From Burkholderiales bacterium 39-55-53 (lineage in GTDB: Bacteria > Pseudomonadota > Gammaproteobacteria > Burkholderiales > Burkholderiaceae_C): a DNA stretch of 64,000 bases. Positions 40,825 through 49,629 of this stretch are shown here, in pieces. Numbering within the stretch: position 1 is the stretch's first letter; every line of letters starts with the position of its first letter. A model generated the notes under the pieces. The model did no database searches. It had not been told where the DNA came from and was given only the letters and a program-made list of their open reading frames with translations. The stretch spans positions 124,001-188,000 of the forward strand of contig NCJK01000001.1 in assembly GCA_002282445.1 (NCBI GenBank). The letters are read 5' to 3'. The translations under genes were made by a program, and so were the position numbers.

Positions 40825-41991
40825 TTAGTCGTCTTTGGGCAAGGTCGCCAACAGGGCCATGCCTGCGACCATCACCCCAGCGGTGAGCCACAACGCACTT
40901 TTAAACGTGCCAGTGCTTTGCGCCATATAGCCCGCCACCACAGGTGCCAGCATTTGCGCCGCGCCATAACTGAGTGTGAGTTTGGCCATCGCTTGCCCTG
41001 GGTTGTTGGGCGCTCTGCGCCCCACCAAGGCCAGCGTCATACTGACGATGCCAATGAACGTCGCGCCATAGCCCACAGCACCCGCCAACGCCGCCCACAA
41101 CTCGCCAGACATGGCCGGCAAAATGACAGAAAGGGTTTGCAAACCAAACGCCAACAGCAATGCTCGCTTGTCACCCACACGCCGCGCCACCAAATCCCAA
41201 ATGAACACTGCGGGCATGGCTGCCAACCCCACCATCGCCCAAGCCAACGGGCCAAGCCCTGCCAGTGCAGGCTCACGCTCCACAATCGCCACGGTAAAGG
41301 TGGCGCTGATCACAAAGCCCCAGCCCGCCGCAAAGTAACTGGTCAGCATGGTCCACGCCCAGCGGCGTGAGCCCAATCCTGCTGCAGGCGCTGCGTCATG
41401 CGACACCACCACCTGCGGCGGCACGGGTGGACGCCACTTCCAAGCGGGTACAAAAAACAACAAGCCCAGCGCAGCAAACGCCAACCACTGGTCCGACCAT
41501 GTAGGCCACAGCTGCGACAAGCCCCAAGCACCCAGCGCCGACACCACAATGCCCAGCCCCAAACCAATGAAATACAAACCCAACTCAGGCCTGCGGCCTT
41601 GCCGCATCAGCCAACCCAAAATCAATCCTGAGCCCAGCAACATGCCTGTTGCGCCACACAAACCCCCGATGTAACGAATCAAAGCCCACGCGGGCATCCA
41701 AGTAGTCAGCGCCATCGCCGCCACCGTGACCAAGGCCATCCACAAGCCAGCGCTGTACAGCCAATGCCGCCAGCGCACATCGTCTATCCATGTGGCCGCC
41801 AATGCGCCACTCATGTAGCCGGCGTAGTTGATGGCGGCCAAGCCACCTGCTGCTGCGTCGGTCAATCCGGTTTGCGTTTGCAAGCTAGGCAGCAGCGGCG
41901 TATAGGCAAAACGCGCCAAGCCAATGGTCAACACCAAGCCGCAAATGCCGCCTGCGAGAACTTGCCAAGGATGAAGGTGTTTGTGCGACAT
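40825..41991 (-). CDS. YbfB/YjiJ-type MFS transporter
   Basis: A 388-residue inner-membrane protein with 12 predicted hydrophobic helices. The N-terminal G-L-A-R-F-A-Y-T-P-L-L-P motif is typical of the YbfB/YjiJ branch of the major facilitator superfamily. The substrate is unknown. The start lies 6 bases after the stop of the upstream hypothetical gene, so it belongs to a dusC-hypothetical-MFS operon. Confidence 0.85.
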   Translation of the reverse strand: MSHKHLHPWQVLAGGICGLVLTIGLARFAYTPLLPSLQTQTGLTDAAAGGLAAINYAGYMSGALAATWIDDVRWRHWLYSAGLWMALVTVAAMALTTWMPAWALIRYIGGLCGATGMLLGSGLILGWLMRQGRRPELGLYFIGLGLGIVVSALGAWGLSQLWPTWSDQWLAFAALGLLFFVPAWKWRPPVPPQVVVSHDAAPAAGLGSRRWAWTMLTSYFAAGWGFVISATFTVAIVEREPALAGLGPLAWAMVGLAAMPAVFIWDLVARRVGDKRALLLAFGLQTLSVILPAMSGELWAALAGAVGYGATFIGIVSMTLALVGRRAPNNPGQAMAKLTLSYGAAQMLAPVVAGYMAQSTGTFKSALWLTAGVMVAGMALLATLPKDD

Positions 41992-41997
41992 GTTTCC

Positions 41998-42507
41998 TTA
42001 ATCTCGCGCACCCTTTGGCTTTGCAAAGCCAGCATCCACCCACGCCTGCGCCGTATTGCGGTTGAGCTTGTAGCCCGCGTCCACACGCACTTCGGCCAGT
42101 GTGTCACCGCCCTCGTCTTGCGCGCTGAGTGTGGCGTGGGGGTTGTCGTCATCGGGCACGATGTCTAGCAGCACCGTGATGCGACCCTCGCGACCATTCA
42201 CCGTGACCGACTGGTGCAGCGTGGCGTGCAATTGCTGCTCGCTGCGGCGCACAAACTCAGACGCGGTTTTCACCAAGGTGATGAACGCATTGCTATCCAG
42301 CGGCTTGGGGTTCTTTTTGTCGCGGCCCATGGTCCACGGGCCAATGAGGGCAGCTTCAGATTCACCGTCTTTGAACATCGCCACCGCCCAGCCGTCGTCA
42401 TCGTCGTTTTTGATGACCTTGGCCGTCCACATTTCGTTTTGCCAGAGGCGCGGCTCTTGCGCGAAGGCGTTGTCATCGAGAGCGTGTTGGGTGTTGTCGT
42501 CGTTCAT
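41998..42507 (-). CDS. conserved hypothetical protein between dusC and the MFS gene
   Basis: An unrecognised 169-residue acidic soluble protein with no signal or membrane segment. The central part (residues 25-130) mixes predicted beta strands (W-T-A-K-V-I-K-N, G-W-A-V-A-M-F, G-R-I-T-V-L-L-D-I-V) with Asp-rich loops. Its start overlaps the dusC stop by four bases, implying translational coupling to a tRNA-modifying enzyme. Confidence 0.65.
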   Translation of the reverse strand: MNDDNTQHALDDNAFAQEPRLWQNEMWTAKVIKNDDDDGWAVAMFKDGESEAALIGPWTMGRDKKNPKPLDSNAFITLVKTASEFVRRSEQQLHATLHQSVTVNGREGRITVLLDIVPDDDNPHATLSAQDEGGDTLAEVRVDAGYKLNRNTAQAWVDAGFAKPKGARD

Positions 42508-43472
42508 TGTTGTGCAGGCATGGCATCAAACCAAGCATTGATGTCTTTAGGGCTGGTCAAGGTGCGCACATGCATGTAGGCGGCCTCAGCCTCGGGGTAA
42601 TGCTTGCGCAAGAAGTTCAGCCATTGTTTCAAGCGCCCCGCTTGGTGACGCTCGCTCACATGGCCCGACACGATTTGCCAAAACGTGAGCAGGTGCGGCG
42701 GCAGGTCTTGCCAGCGCACTTGCGCAGAGGGTGCGGCCAAACCATTCGCAGCAGCATCGTTCGCTTGAATGTCCCAGCCTAGGCCGGGGTTGGTCACAAT
42801 GCCGCGGCCCAACATCAAATCAAAGCAGCCTGATTCAGCACGCGCGTTGATGGCGTCTTGCAGATTCCAAATTTCGCCATTCGCCACCAGCGGTGTTTTC
42901 ACCTTGGCTTTGATGTCGGCAATGCGATGCCAATACGCTGGCGGTCGATAGGCGTCGGCCTTGGTACGTGCGTGCACCACGATCTCGCTGGCCCCACCCG
43001 CCTCTAACGCCAAAGCGCACTCTTCCGCCGTGCTGTCGTCGTTAAAGCCCAAGCGCATCTTGGCCGACACCACTTGGTGCGCGGGCACTGCGGCACGGAC
43101 GGCTCGCACAATTTGGTACAGCACTTCTGGGTCTTGCAGCAGCACCGAGCCACCGCCGTGGCGGTTCACTTGTTTGGCGGGGCAGCCAAAGTTCAGGTCT
43201 ACCCCATCGCAGCCCATGCCCGCCACACGCGCGGCGTTGTCGGCCAAACATTGGGGGTCTGACCCCAATAACTGTGGGCGCACAGGCACACCCGCAAAGG
43301 TGCGGCCGCCATTGGTCAGCTCGGGCACGATGCGCAAAAACGTGCGCTCGGGCAGCAAGGTGTTGGTGACGCGGATGAACTCTGACACGCAACGGTCCAC
43401 CCCGCCGATGCGGGTCAGCACGTCGCGCAGCACAAAGTCGAGCAAGCCCTCCATCGGGGCAAGAATGAGCAT
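42504..43472 (-). CDS. dusC: tRNA-dihydrouridine synthase, DusC type
   Basis: A 322-residue FMN-dependent Dus enzyme that reduces uridine in the tRNA D-loop, U16 in E. coli DusC. The FMN-binding A-P-M-E-G start, catalytic Cys97 in N-F-G-C-P-A-K (Cys98 in E. coli DusC), the K-M-R-L-G motif, H-A-R-T and G-R-G motifs are present. Gly/His-rich N-R-H-G-G-G-S after the active site favours DusC over DusA/DusB. First gene of an operon with a hypothetical and an MFS gene. Confidence 0.92.
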   Translation of the reverse strand: MLILAPMEGLLDFVLRDVLTRIGGVDRCVSEFIRVTNTLLPERTFLRIVPELTNGGRTFAGVPVRPQLLGSDPQCLADNAARVAGMGCDGVDLNFGCPAKQVNRHGGGSVLLQDPEVLYQIVRAVRAAVPAHQVVSAKMRLGFNDDSTAEECALALEAGGASEIVVHARTKADAYRPPAYWHRIADIKAKVKTPLVANGEIWNLQDAINARAESGCFDLMLGRGIVTNPGLGWDIQANDAAANGLAAPSAQVRWQDLPPHLLTFWQIVSGHVSERHQAGRLKQWLNFLRKHYPEAEAAYMHVRTLTSPKDINAWFDAMPAQQ

Positions 43473-43596
43473 GGGTTCGGGAGTTTGAAAAAGAAGGCTG
43501 CAAGCAGCGAAGTCTGTACTCTACCTAACTCCAAGCAAGGGGCAGTTTTACTGGGACAATAGCGGTCTTATCTGTTTCCCGAAATTCCCTCTCTCC

Positions 43597-44121
43597 ATGT
43601 CCGAATTGACTACTGTTGAAGTCCGTCCCGCCACCATGCGCGACGCCGCCAAAATCGCCGAGCTGTACGCCGCCACTGCCAAAGAAGCTTTCAAAACCAT
43701 GCAAACAGGCGCCAAAGTGCTGCCTGTGCCCGAAGAAAAAAACACCGTTTACTGGCGCGAAGCCATTGAATACACCGAGCCCCAAGTGCAAGTCGCCGTT
43801 GACGGCAGCAAGATCGTGGGCTTTGTGGGCTACGACCGCTCACGCGACAAAGGCACACCCAACACACTCGGCGAAATTTGGGACATCTATGTGGATGCCG
43901 CTTACTGGGGCAAAGGCGTGGGCCTAGCTTTGTGGGACGCTGCCCGCGAAGGCCTGCAAGAAGAAGGCTGCACCCATGTGTCCATCTGGGTGCCCATCGC
44001 CAACGACCGCGCCATGCGCTTTCACGAGTTGGCTGGCTTCAAACGCGAAATGTCTAGCGCCAAGACCGTGCCCATGGGCCCCGTCAAGGTCGAAGAGATT
44101 CGCCTGAAACAACCGCTTTAA
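43597..44121 (+). CDS. GNAT-family N-acetyltransferase
   Basis: A 174-residue GCN5-related acetyltransferase: V-R-P-A-T-M-R-D-A at the N-terminus, the strand I-W-D-I-Y-V-D, acetyl-CoA loop Y-W-G-K-G-V-G-L-A-L near residue 109 and the C-terminal F-H-E-L-A-G-F-K-R. The substrate could be a small molecule or a protein N-terminus or lysine. It opens a plus-strand cluster: the J-domain gene starts 6 bases after its stop. Divergent from dusC. Confidence 0.88.
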   Translation: MSELTTVEVRPATMRDAAKIAELYAATAKEAFKTMQTGAKVLPVPEEKNTVYWREAIEYTEPQVQVAVDGSKIVGFVGYDRSRDKGTPNTLGEIWDIYVDAAYWGKGVGLALWDAAREGLQEEGCTHVSIWVPIANDRAMRFHELAGFKREMSSAKTVPMGPVKVEEIRLKQPL

Positions 44122-44127
44122 TTTTTC

Positions 44128-44412
44128 ATGTCTGAACACTACGCCGCCTTAGGTCTCAAAAGCGATGCCACGCTGTCGGACATCAAAAAAGCGTTTCGCC
44201 AAAAAGCCTCGCAGTTTCATCCGGACCGCAACAGCGACCCCGATGCGCCTGCTCGTTTTCGCGAAGTGCAAGAGGCCTATGACGTGCTGTCAGACGACGA
44301 CAAACGCAAAGCCTATGACGACAACCGTCGCCGCAACCTGCTGGACGACCCCGCACAAACCGCGCGCGAAATTTGGCTAGGCTACTTTCAGCAAGTGCTG
44401 AACCGGACATAA
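44128..44412 (+). CDS. minimal J-domain (DnaJ-like) co-chaperone
   Basis: A 94-residue protein made almost entirely of a J-domain: Y-A-A-L-G-L, helix II, the H-P-D motif at residues 31-33, then helix III with Y-D-V-L-S-D and a short tail of about 25 residues. It lacks the G/F region, zinc fingers and client-binding domains of DnaJ. It should stimulate the ATPase of DnaK/HscA-type Hsp70 and recruit it to a specific partner. No Hsp70 gene is near. Packed 6 bases after the GNAT gene and 6 before the next gene. Confidence 0.9.
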   Translation: MSEHYAALGLKSDATLSDIKKAFRQKASQFHPDRNSDPDAPARFREVQEAYDVLSDDDKRKAYDDNRRRNLLDDPAQTAREIWLGYFQQVLNRT

Positions 44413-44418
44413 ACAACC

Positions 44419-44979
44419 ATGAGCATTTCCCCATTCTTCCAAGAGCTGCGCTCTGCCTACCAAGCCGAGTTGGACGACCTCAACTCTGACTCCGAAGGCC
44501 ACTACATCCTCGACAAGCGCTTGGCTGAAAAGCGCAAAGAGTTGGACTTCTTGTTGCAAATGATGGACCTCAGCCCCGAGATGGTGGCCGTGGTCTTGCA
44601 CCAAGCGTTTGAGTTTCATGAGCCCGAATTGATGGCCCACTTCATCACTCGCGATGCGGATGACTTGCTGAGCTGGGAAGCTTTGTCTGAAGGCGTGCGC
44701 ATTGCACCGTGGGCACAGCCTATGGTGAATCAAATCTTGGCCGAGCCTGTGGGCGCTTGGTTCATGACCGTGGCCGCTGCACTCGAATACATGCATGGCA
44801 CGCCTATGCGAGCTGGATTACACGGTGGTGCACAGTCAAACGAGGCTGATGCCGATGAAGATTTGCAAAACGTCGAGCGTGGCGACCAAGCCGAGGATGA
44901 CGAAGAGCGCGAAGCCCGTGAACGCGAAGAAGCGGGCAACGCGTGGATGGTCGAACAAGGCTTCGACAGCAAAGAATAA
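44419..44979 (+). CDS. hypothetical acidic protein of the J-domain cluster (186 aa)
   Basis: Unrecognised. The first 130 residues look helical (F-F-Q-E-L-R-S-A-Y-Q-A-E-L onward, with a Leu/Met-rich stretch near 40-60); from about residue 135 to the end it is strongly acidic (repeated D/E runs) and likely disordered. No signal peptide, membrane helix or cysteine motif. It starts 6 bases after the J-domain gene and ends 9 before the next gene. Base and codon use match the neighbours, so nothing suggests recent transfer. Confidence 0.65.
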   Translation: MSISPFFQELRSAYQAELDDLNSDSEGHYILDKRLAEKRKELDFLLQMMDLSPEMVAVVLHQAFEFHEPELMAHFITRDADDLLSWEALSEGVRIAPWAQPMVNQILAEPVGAWFMTVAAALEYMHGTPMRAGLHGGAQSNEADADEDLQNVERGDQAEDDEEREAREREEAGNAWMVEQGFDSKE

Positions 44980-44988
44980 GGAATTGCC

Positions 44989-45744
44989 ATGACCGACAAA
45001 ACAAACGCCATCGCACTGATTACCAAAACGCAAAGCCTCATCGCCGCTGGCGACATCACGGGCGCTGAAGCTGCGTTGGTTGAGTTAGCCGATGCCGAAG
45101 GCGATCAAGCACTGATGGTGGTGCTGGAGCAGCTCCCACCCAAAGACATCTTGGCCGTTATTCGCGAGTACGACACCTCCAAAGAATCGGTCATCAACCT
45201 GCTGGTCACGCCCGAGCAATTTGCCCGCGCCGTGGTGATTGAAAAACAATACAAAGACCTCACCCGCACTCACTTGCGCGGCATGATGAACTCCATCATC
45301 TTTCGCGAAGACGCAGACACGGTTGAGTTCCTCACCGCCATTGGCGATCTTGAAGGCGGCGCTGAAGCCCTGGCCGACTACTTCAGCGAAAAGTGGAGCC
45401 GCATCGAAGCCTTCGCCCGCACAGGCACATTCGACACCATGGAAGACGACGGAGACATGCTGTCTGAAAGCGCCCTGCTCGGCTCGGCCTATGTGAAGCC
45501 CCGCGTTGAAGAAGACGAAGTAGCCGACCAAGACTGGATGCAACTCGCTTGGATCTTGCGCCACAAAATTCCAGACCTCTTCATCGAAATGCTCTTGGTG
45601 CTGCGCGCCAAAGCACGCGCCCACGATGCGGGCCTGTCGGAAGAAGACGAGGAAGAAGACGATGGCAAGGTCGAAACCAGCGCCACCGACCGTGGCCAAG
45701 CCACACCCGCCGCGCGTGACTCGGACGAAGAGTCAGCCATCTAA
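44989..45744 (+). CDS. hypothetical helical protein of the J-domain cluster (251 aa)
   Basis: Unrecognised 251-residue soluble protein. Residues 1-130 look like tandem helical hairpins, including L-E-Q-L-P-P-K-D-I-L-A-V-I near 45-57 and V-T-P-E-Q-F near 72. That rhythm is reminiscent of MgtE-N/HEAT-like superhelices, a resemblance of pattern only. The C-terminal 40 residues are acidic then polar (S-E-E-D-E-E-E-D-D). No secretion signal. AAGGAATT before the ATG is a plausible ribosome-binding site. The next gene starts 11 bases after its stop. Confidence 0.65.
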   Translation: MTDKTNAIALITKTQSLIAAGDITGAEAALVELADAEGDQALMVVLEQLPPKDILAVIREYDTSKESVINLLVTPEQFARAVVIEKQYKDLTRTHLRGMMNSIIFREDADTVEFLTAIGDLEGGAEALADYFSEKWSRIEAFARTGTFDTMEDDGDMLSESALLGSAYVKPRVEEDEVADQDWMQLAWILRHKIPDLFIEMLLVLRAKARAHDAGLSEEDEEEDDGKVETSATDRGQATPAARDSDEESAI

Positions 45745-45755
45745 GCGTAGTGACC

Positions 45756-46961
45756 ATGACGCAATCTGTTGTTGCCCTTTTTGATGACCGCCCTTTCTTT
45801 GAAAAGGCGGTTGCCTACGGTGTGCAACACGGCGTGTTGGACCAAGCCAAACTAGACGCCATCCAAACCGATGCACCCAAAGGGATGGTGCAAATTGCGC
45901 GTTACTTTGGCAGCGAGTTCTTGCGCCCCGAGCTTGAGAAAGCCAAGGACCGCATCGTCAACATGGTCAGCCTTACCCTGCAAATTCAAAGCGGTGGGGA
46001 CTTGAGAAAAGCTGCAGAGCATTTGCGCGAGCATTCGTTCATGTCACGCTCTAAAGCAGCATCAGATATGCTCAAAGCCCTCATCGTCATGCCGCAAAAC
46101 ACGCACTTTGGGATGAACGAGCATGGCAGCTTTAGCGACAAACACATTCCACAACTAGCCAAGTGGTCGCTGTGCAATTTGGCCGAGTACCAAGCCGAGC
46201 TGGCCAAGCGCCAACAAGTGGCCCACGTCATCGACGCCGCCATTTGGATGGCCGACGAGCTGGGCCTCCACGCCGACGATTTAGAAGAAGCCGGCTGCGA
46301 TGCCGAAGCCGTCATTCGCACGGCCTTGTTGGCAGCTGCCACCAAACACAAAGAAATGCCAGACTGGGTGGCCTTCCAAAAAATCATCGCCACCCTGCGC
46401 AAACCCAGCGCCACCAAAGCCATCAACTTGGCTGCGCCTAAAAACCTGCCAGCTGAGTTCAAGGCTGCAGTCGAACAAGTGCGACAAAGCGTGGAAGCCG
46501 ACTTACCCAAAATTTTGGACGCCAAACTCACACCGCAAAAGTTGTTCAACCAAACACCGGCTTTTGTAGGCCGTTACTTTTGGGTGGAAGACGGTTTGTC
46601 CGAGGTCGACCACTTTGACCGCCAAACCTCTGCCGCGTGGACCAAAGCCACCGGCGGCCACAGCGACGACAGCTCGTTGCTCACGCTCTTCTTGTGCATT
46701 GCCACGGGCAGCACAGGCAAAACATTGCTGACCGAAAAAACCGCTGCCACGCTGATTCGCAAAATCCGCAAATCAGGCGTGCAGCCCGAGCTGGCCACTG
46801 AGTTCATCCAAGCTAATGCACCGACTGAGCATCAAGACGATTACATCGACATGTGGGAAGCCTTCATCGACGAATCGCTGGACACGCTGGCGAGTGACCA
46901 CGATTACAAACTGCATGATGCGCTGTCGCTGCTCAGGCGCGAGTGCAATGTGGCTGAGTAA
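45756..46961 (+). CDS. hypothetical protein of the J-domain cluster (401 aa)
   Basis: Unrecognised 401-residue soluble, mainly helical protein, last gene of the cluster. The N-terminal R-P-F-F-E-K-A-V-A-Y-G-V-Q-H-G and the Leu/Lys-rich middle suggest an alpha-solenoid or multi-helix scaffold. There is no catalytic motif, signal peptide or membrane segment. A GTG at 45750 is in frame, but ATG 45756 is preferred; neither has a strong ribosome-binding site, so it may rely on read-through from the upstream gene. Convergent with the beta-barrel gene, only 3 bases between stops. Confidence 0.65.
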   Translation: MTQSVVALFDDRPFFEKAVAYGVQHGVLDQAKLDAIQTDAPKGMVQIARYFGSEFLRPELEKAKDRIVNMVSLTLQIQSGGDLRKAAEHLREHSFMSRSKAASDMLKALIVMPQNTHFGMNEHGSFSDKHIPQLAKWSLCNLAEYQAELAKRQQVAHVIDAAIWMADELGLHADDLEEAGCDAEAVIRTALLAAATKHKEMPDWVAFQKIIATLRKPSATKAINLAAPKNLPAEFKAAVEQVRQSVEADLPKILDAKLTPQKLFNQTPAFVGRYFWVEDGLSEVDHFDRQTSAAWTKATGGHSDDSSLLTLFLCIATGSTGKTLLTEKTAATLIRKIRKSGVQPELATEFIQANAPTEHQDDYIDMWEAFIDESLDTLASDHDYKLHDALSLLRRECNVAE

Positions 46962-46964
46962 GCA

Positions 46965-48212
46965 CTAGAAACGGTAGCCTAGACGTAGGCCTAGCGCCTT
47001 TCCATCGGAAGAAAGATGCTTATTCAATGACGCATCATGTTGATCCGTCATTGCTTTGGAAAATTGCGCCACTGTGAAAAATCCACCACCCCAATCCCTG
47101 CGCCAACTCACAGACATATTGGTGGTCACAAAATGCGGCACACCTTGATACGATGAAATCAGAACCGGAACTCCCAACTGCAGCTCATAGTTGTCTGGGT
47201 TCCCTGTGAAGTCATACACCACACGTGCAACGGACATGACATCTCTCGCATTGACTTGGTAGTTAGCTTCAAGACTTTTGGCTTTGTATGCGCTCAATTT
47301 ATCCAAGCTCACATAGTGAACCGAGTCACGCTTGGTTCGCGTCAAATGTCCTGCATAAGTAAAGTACGTTGCGCGCAATGCAATCTTTGGCGTGGCGTAC
47401 CAGTTTGCACCCAGAAACATCACCTCGGAATGCACGGCGTTGCTGTAGGGCACGCTTTGATTGATGGACTCTCTGTTGCTCGTGAAATCATCGCGCAAGA
47501 AACTCAGTCGAAATTCTGTGCCGTTTCGCAAATTGGTCGCACTCACTGCAATGCCTGATTTGGTGTGGCTCGTGATGGTTGAATGAGATGCCAAGGTGAT
47601 GGTTGGCGACTCTTTCGGTGCGTAGTTCAGCCAAAGCGGCCTATATAAACCCGCGATGGCTTGAATGCTGTAATCACTGACGATGAAGTTGGCATACGTT
47701 TGTGCGCCCGGCGCTGACCCCTTGGTGAAGTTCAAAGGCTGAATCGAACAAAACGGGTTGTTTTCTCGCACCCAAGGTGAATCCACATCATAGGTGCGAC
47801 ACCAACTGATCTTCGGATCTACCACGCCCAATTTAACGCCATATGTATGGAACGCCCAGTCCACACTGGCTTCATCCAAACGACTTCCCGTCGATTGGTC
47901 ACTTCGATATTTCATGCTCAGCAAAAGATCGCGCCCTACACGAATAGCCCCCTCAAATCGCGCCCATTCAGAGGGATTTCGATAACTCCACACTGGATAA
48001 CTATTTGCTAACTGCAGCCGCGATAAGGAATTCATATTGGCGGTGGTGTCTTCGCTGGCAGATGTGTCGATATGCCAAGCATCCACCCCAACTTGCAAGC
48101 TGTGACTGCCCACCGCATCATCTGTCCATTGGTGTTCGGTTTCAGCCGTAATTTGTGCAAACGCACTTCCCGTCAAGATACAAATCAGCGATGCCACTTT
48201 TTTTAAAAACAT
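46965..48212 (-). CDS. predicted outer-membrane beta-barrel protein
   Basis: A 415-residue exported protein: signal peptide (residues 1-19, cleaved after S-A-F-A), then alternating polar/aromatic strands and the C-terminal G-L-R-L-G-Y-R-F, ending in Phe as expected for Bam-inserted barrels. Two cysteines (in W-C-R-T and P-F-C-S-I) may pair. It does not resemble the common Gram-negative porin of the order closely; substrate unknown. More A+T-rich than the neighbours. Its start overlaps the upstream gene by 10 bases. Confidence 0.7.
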   Translation of the reverse strand: MFLKKVASLICILTGSAFAQITAETEHQWTDDAVGSHSLQVGVDAWHIDTSASEDTTANMNSLSRLQLANSYPVWSYRNPSEWARFEGAIRVGRDLLLSMKYRSDQSTGSRLDEASVDWAFHTYGVKLGVVDPKISWCRTYDVDSPWVRENNPFCSIQPLNFTKGSAPGAQTYANFIVSDYSIQAIAGLYRPLWLNYAPKESPTITLASHSTITSHTKSGIAVSATNLRNGTEFRLSFLRDDFTSNRESINQSVPYSNAVHSEVMFLGANWYATPKIALRATYFTYAGHLTRTKRDSVHYVSLDKLSAYKAKSLEANYQVNARDVMSVARVVYDFTGNPDNYELQLGVPVLISSYQGVPHFVTTNMSVSWRRDWGGGFFTVAQFSKAMTDQHDASLNKHLSSDGKALGLRLGYRF

Positions 48213-48685
48213 GGCGCAACCTTTTCGTTGTTGATCGGTTTAGACAGATAACCAAATGCAGGTCCGTTTTTCTCTAAACATTGCTGCATCTCGTCTTCAT
48301 CCGTGACCAACTTCAGACTGCGCTGAACAATGGCACTGCGTCGCGCCAACATTTGCATCGCTGCCGAACTCAAACCTAAGGTTTCTAGCGCACTGATAGA
48401 CAAAGCCTCTTGCCCTGGCATAAAACAGGCAAACAAAGGCTTGCCAGAGATACGAATTGGATAACCTGAATATGTCGCTAGTAAATCATCGAGGGATACG
48501 TCAATCGTGCCATTCACCGAGGCCATCGTAAAAGACATTTCACTGCCACTTTGTGCAGTCTCAGCTTGAGGCATCTTTGTGCAGTGCCAGATGGCAGGGC
48601 CAGTCTCCGATGCATTGGCATTGCCATGCATGACCGACAATGCCACCATGAAGAGTCCCAGACAGGTTCTACTTTTTAAATTCAT
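48203..48685 (-). CDS. hypothetical exported protein, partner of the beta-barrel gene
   Basis: Unrecognised. The frame opens at 48748, but ATG 48685 (M-N-L-K-S-R) gives a clean signal peptide with cleavage after N-A-N-A near residue 25, and a mature periplasmic protein of about 135 residues. Mature cysteines in W-H-C, F-A-C, Q-Q-C and the terminal P-C-F suggest two disulphides. No ribosome-binding site is clear. It overlaps the barrel gene by 10 bases, so the two are coupled and probably act together at the outer membrane. A+T-rich for the region. Confidence 0.6.
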   Translation of the reverse strand: MNLKSRTCLGLFMVALSVMHGNANASETGPAIWHCTKMPQAETAQSGSEMSFTMASVNGTIDVSLDDLLATYSGYPIRISGKPLFACFMPGQEALSISALETLGLSSAAMQMLARRSAIVQRSLKLVTDEDEMQQCLEKNGPAFGYLSKPINNEKVAPCF

Positions 48686-48785
48686 GAGCAATATTTGATA
48701 TGAATTACAAAGTATTAAATCATGCACATCTGACGATTTCATCATCAAATATCAAAAAATAAAGATCTTTTCCCTCTCCCTGTCC

Positions 48786-49514
48786 ATGTCTCATGCCGTC
48801 GCCAGCCTCCGGGCCACACGCCTAGCCCGCAGCGTCAAACCCTTTTTAGCCCGTGGCGGCCCCAAAGGTGAACGCTGCAGCGGTTGCCGCCTAGTGCCCT
48901 CACACTGCCTCTGCAAGCTACGCCCCAACGTGCCCACCCGCGCCGGCATGTGTTTGCTCATGGCTGATATCGAGCCACTCAAACCCAGTAACACCGGCTG
49001 GTTGATTGCCGATGTGGTGGCCGACACCTTTGCCTTTGGCTGGGCGCGCACCGAAGTTGACCCTGCGCTGTTGGCGCTGTTGAGTGACCCGCAATGGCAA
49101 CCCTATGTGGTGTTCCCTGCTGAATTTGCAGATGACGCGCGCGTGGTGCATGAGGTCTCGCACAACGCCAACACGCAACCTGAGAAGCGCCCCTTGTTCA
49201 TCCTGCTAGACGGCACATGGGACGAAGCGCGCAAGATGTTTCGCAAAAGCCCCTACCTGCAAAACTTCCCCGTGCTCAGCCTGCAGCCAGAACACCTCTC
49301 ACGCTACAAACTGCGCCGCGCCCAAAGCGAAGCGCACCTGTGCACCGCCGAAGTGGGCGCGATGTGTTTGGCACTAGCGAACGACACCCAAGCCGCGGAA
49401 GCCCTCAACGCCTACTTTGAAGTGTTCACCGAGCACTACCTCAAAGCCAAGCAACAACTCCCCGTCGATTTGACAGATGACATCCACTTGCGGCTACAAG
49501 CACGAATGCTTTAG
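48786..49514 (+). CDS. DTW-domain tRNA-uridine aminocarboxypropyltransferase
   Basis: A 242-residue DTW-domain protein of the TapT/YfiP family, whose characterised members add 3-amino-3-carboxypropyl from SAM to uridine in tRNA. The N-terminal zinc-type cysteines are C31, C34, C41 and C43. The SAM-loop region carries the K-P-S-N-T-G motif (66-71), and the D-G-T-W signature is at 142-145. It is divergent from the exported-protein/barrel pair across a 100-base A+T-rich gap. Confidence 0.88.
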   Translation: MSHAVASLRATRLARSVKPFLARGGPKGERCSGCRLVPSHCLCKLRPNVPTRAGMCLLMADIEPLKPSNTGWLIADVVADTFAFGWARTEVDPALLALLSDPQWQPYVVFPAEFADDARVVHEVSHNANTQPEKRPLFILLDGTWDEARKMFRKSPYLQNFPVLSLQPEHLSRYKLRRAQSEAHLCTAEVGAMCLALANDTQAAEALNAYFEVFTEHYLKAKQQLPVDLTDDIHLRLQARML

Positions 49515-49571
49515 CACCAAACTTCTCGCGTCTTGGTTGGAACACTTTTCACCACCCATCACTAACGTCAT

Positions 49572-49621
49572 TACCTTAAAGAAACGCATATTCAAATCAT
49601 AGATATGCACCTTTTAAGGTA
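49572..49621. promoter_or_regulatory. nested inverted repeats, candidate toxin-antitoxin operator
   Basis: Two dyads share nearly the same centre (about 49597): outer 9-base arms 49572-49580/49613-49621 and inner 6-base arms 49586-49591/49603-49608. They end 9 bases before the toxin ATG. HigA-type antitoxins bind palindromes at their own promoter, so this is a fitting autoregulatory site. The role is inferred. Confidence 0.55.
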
Positions 49622-49629
49622 CTATTCCA

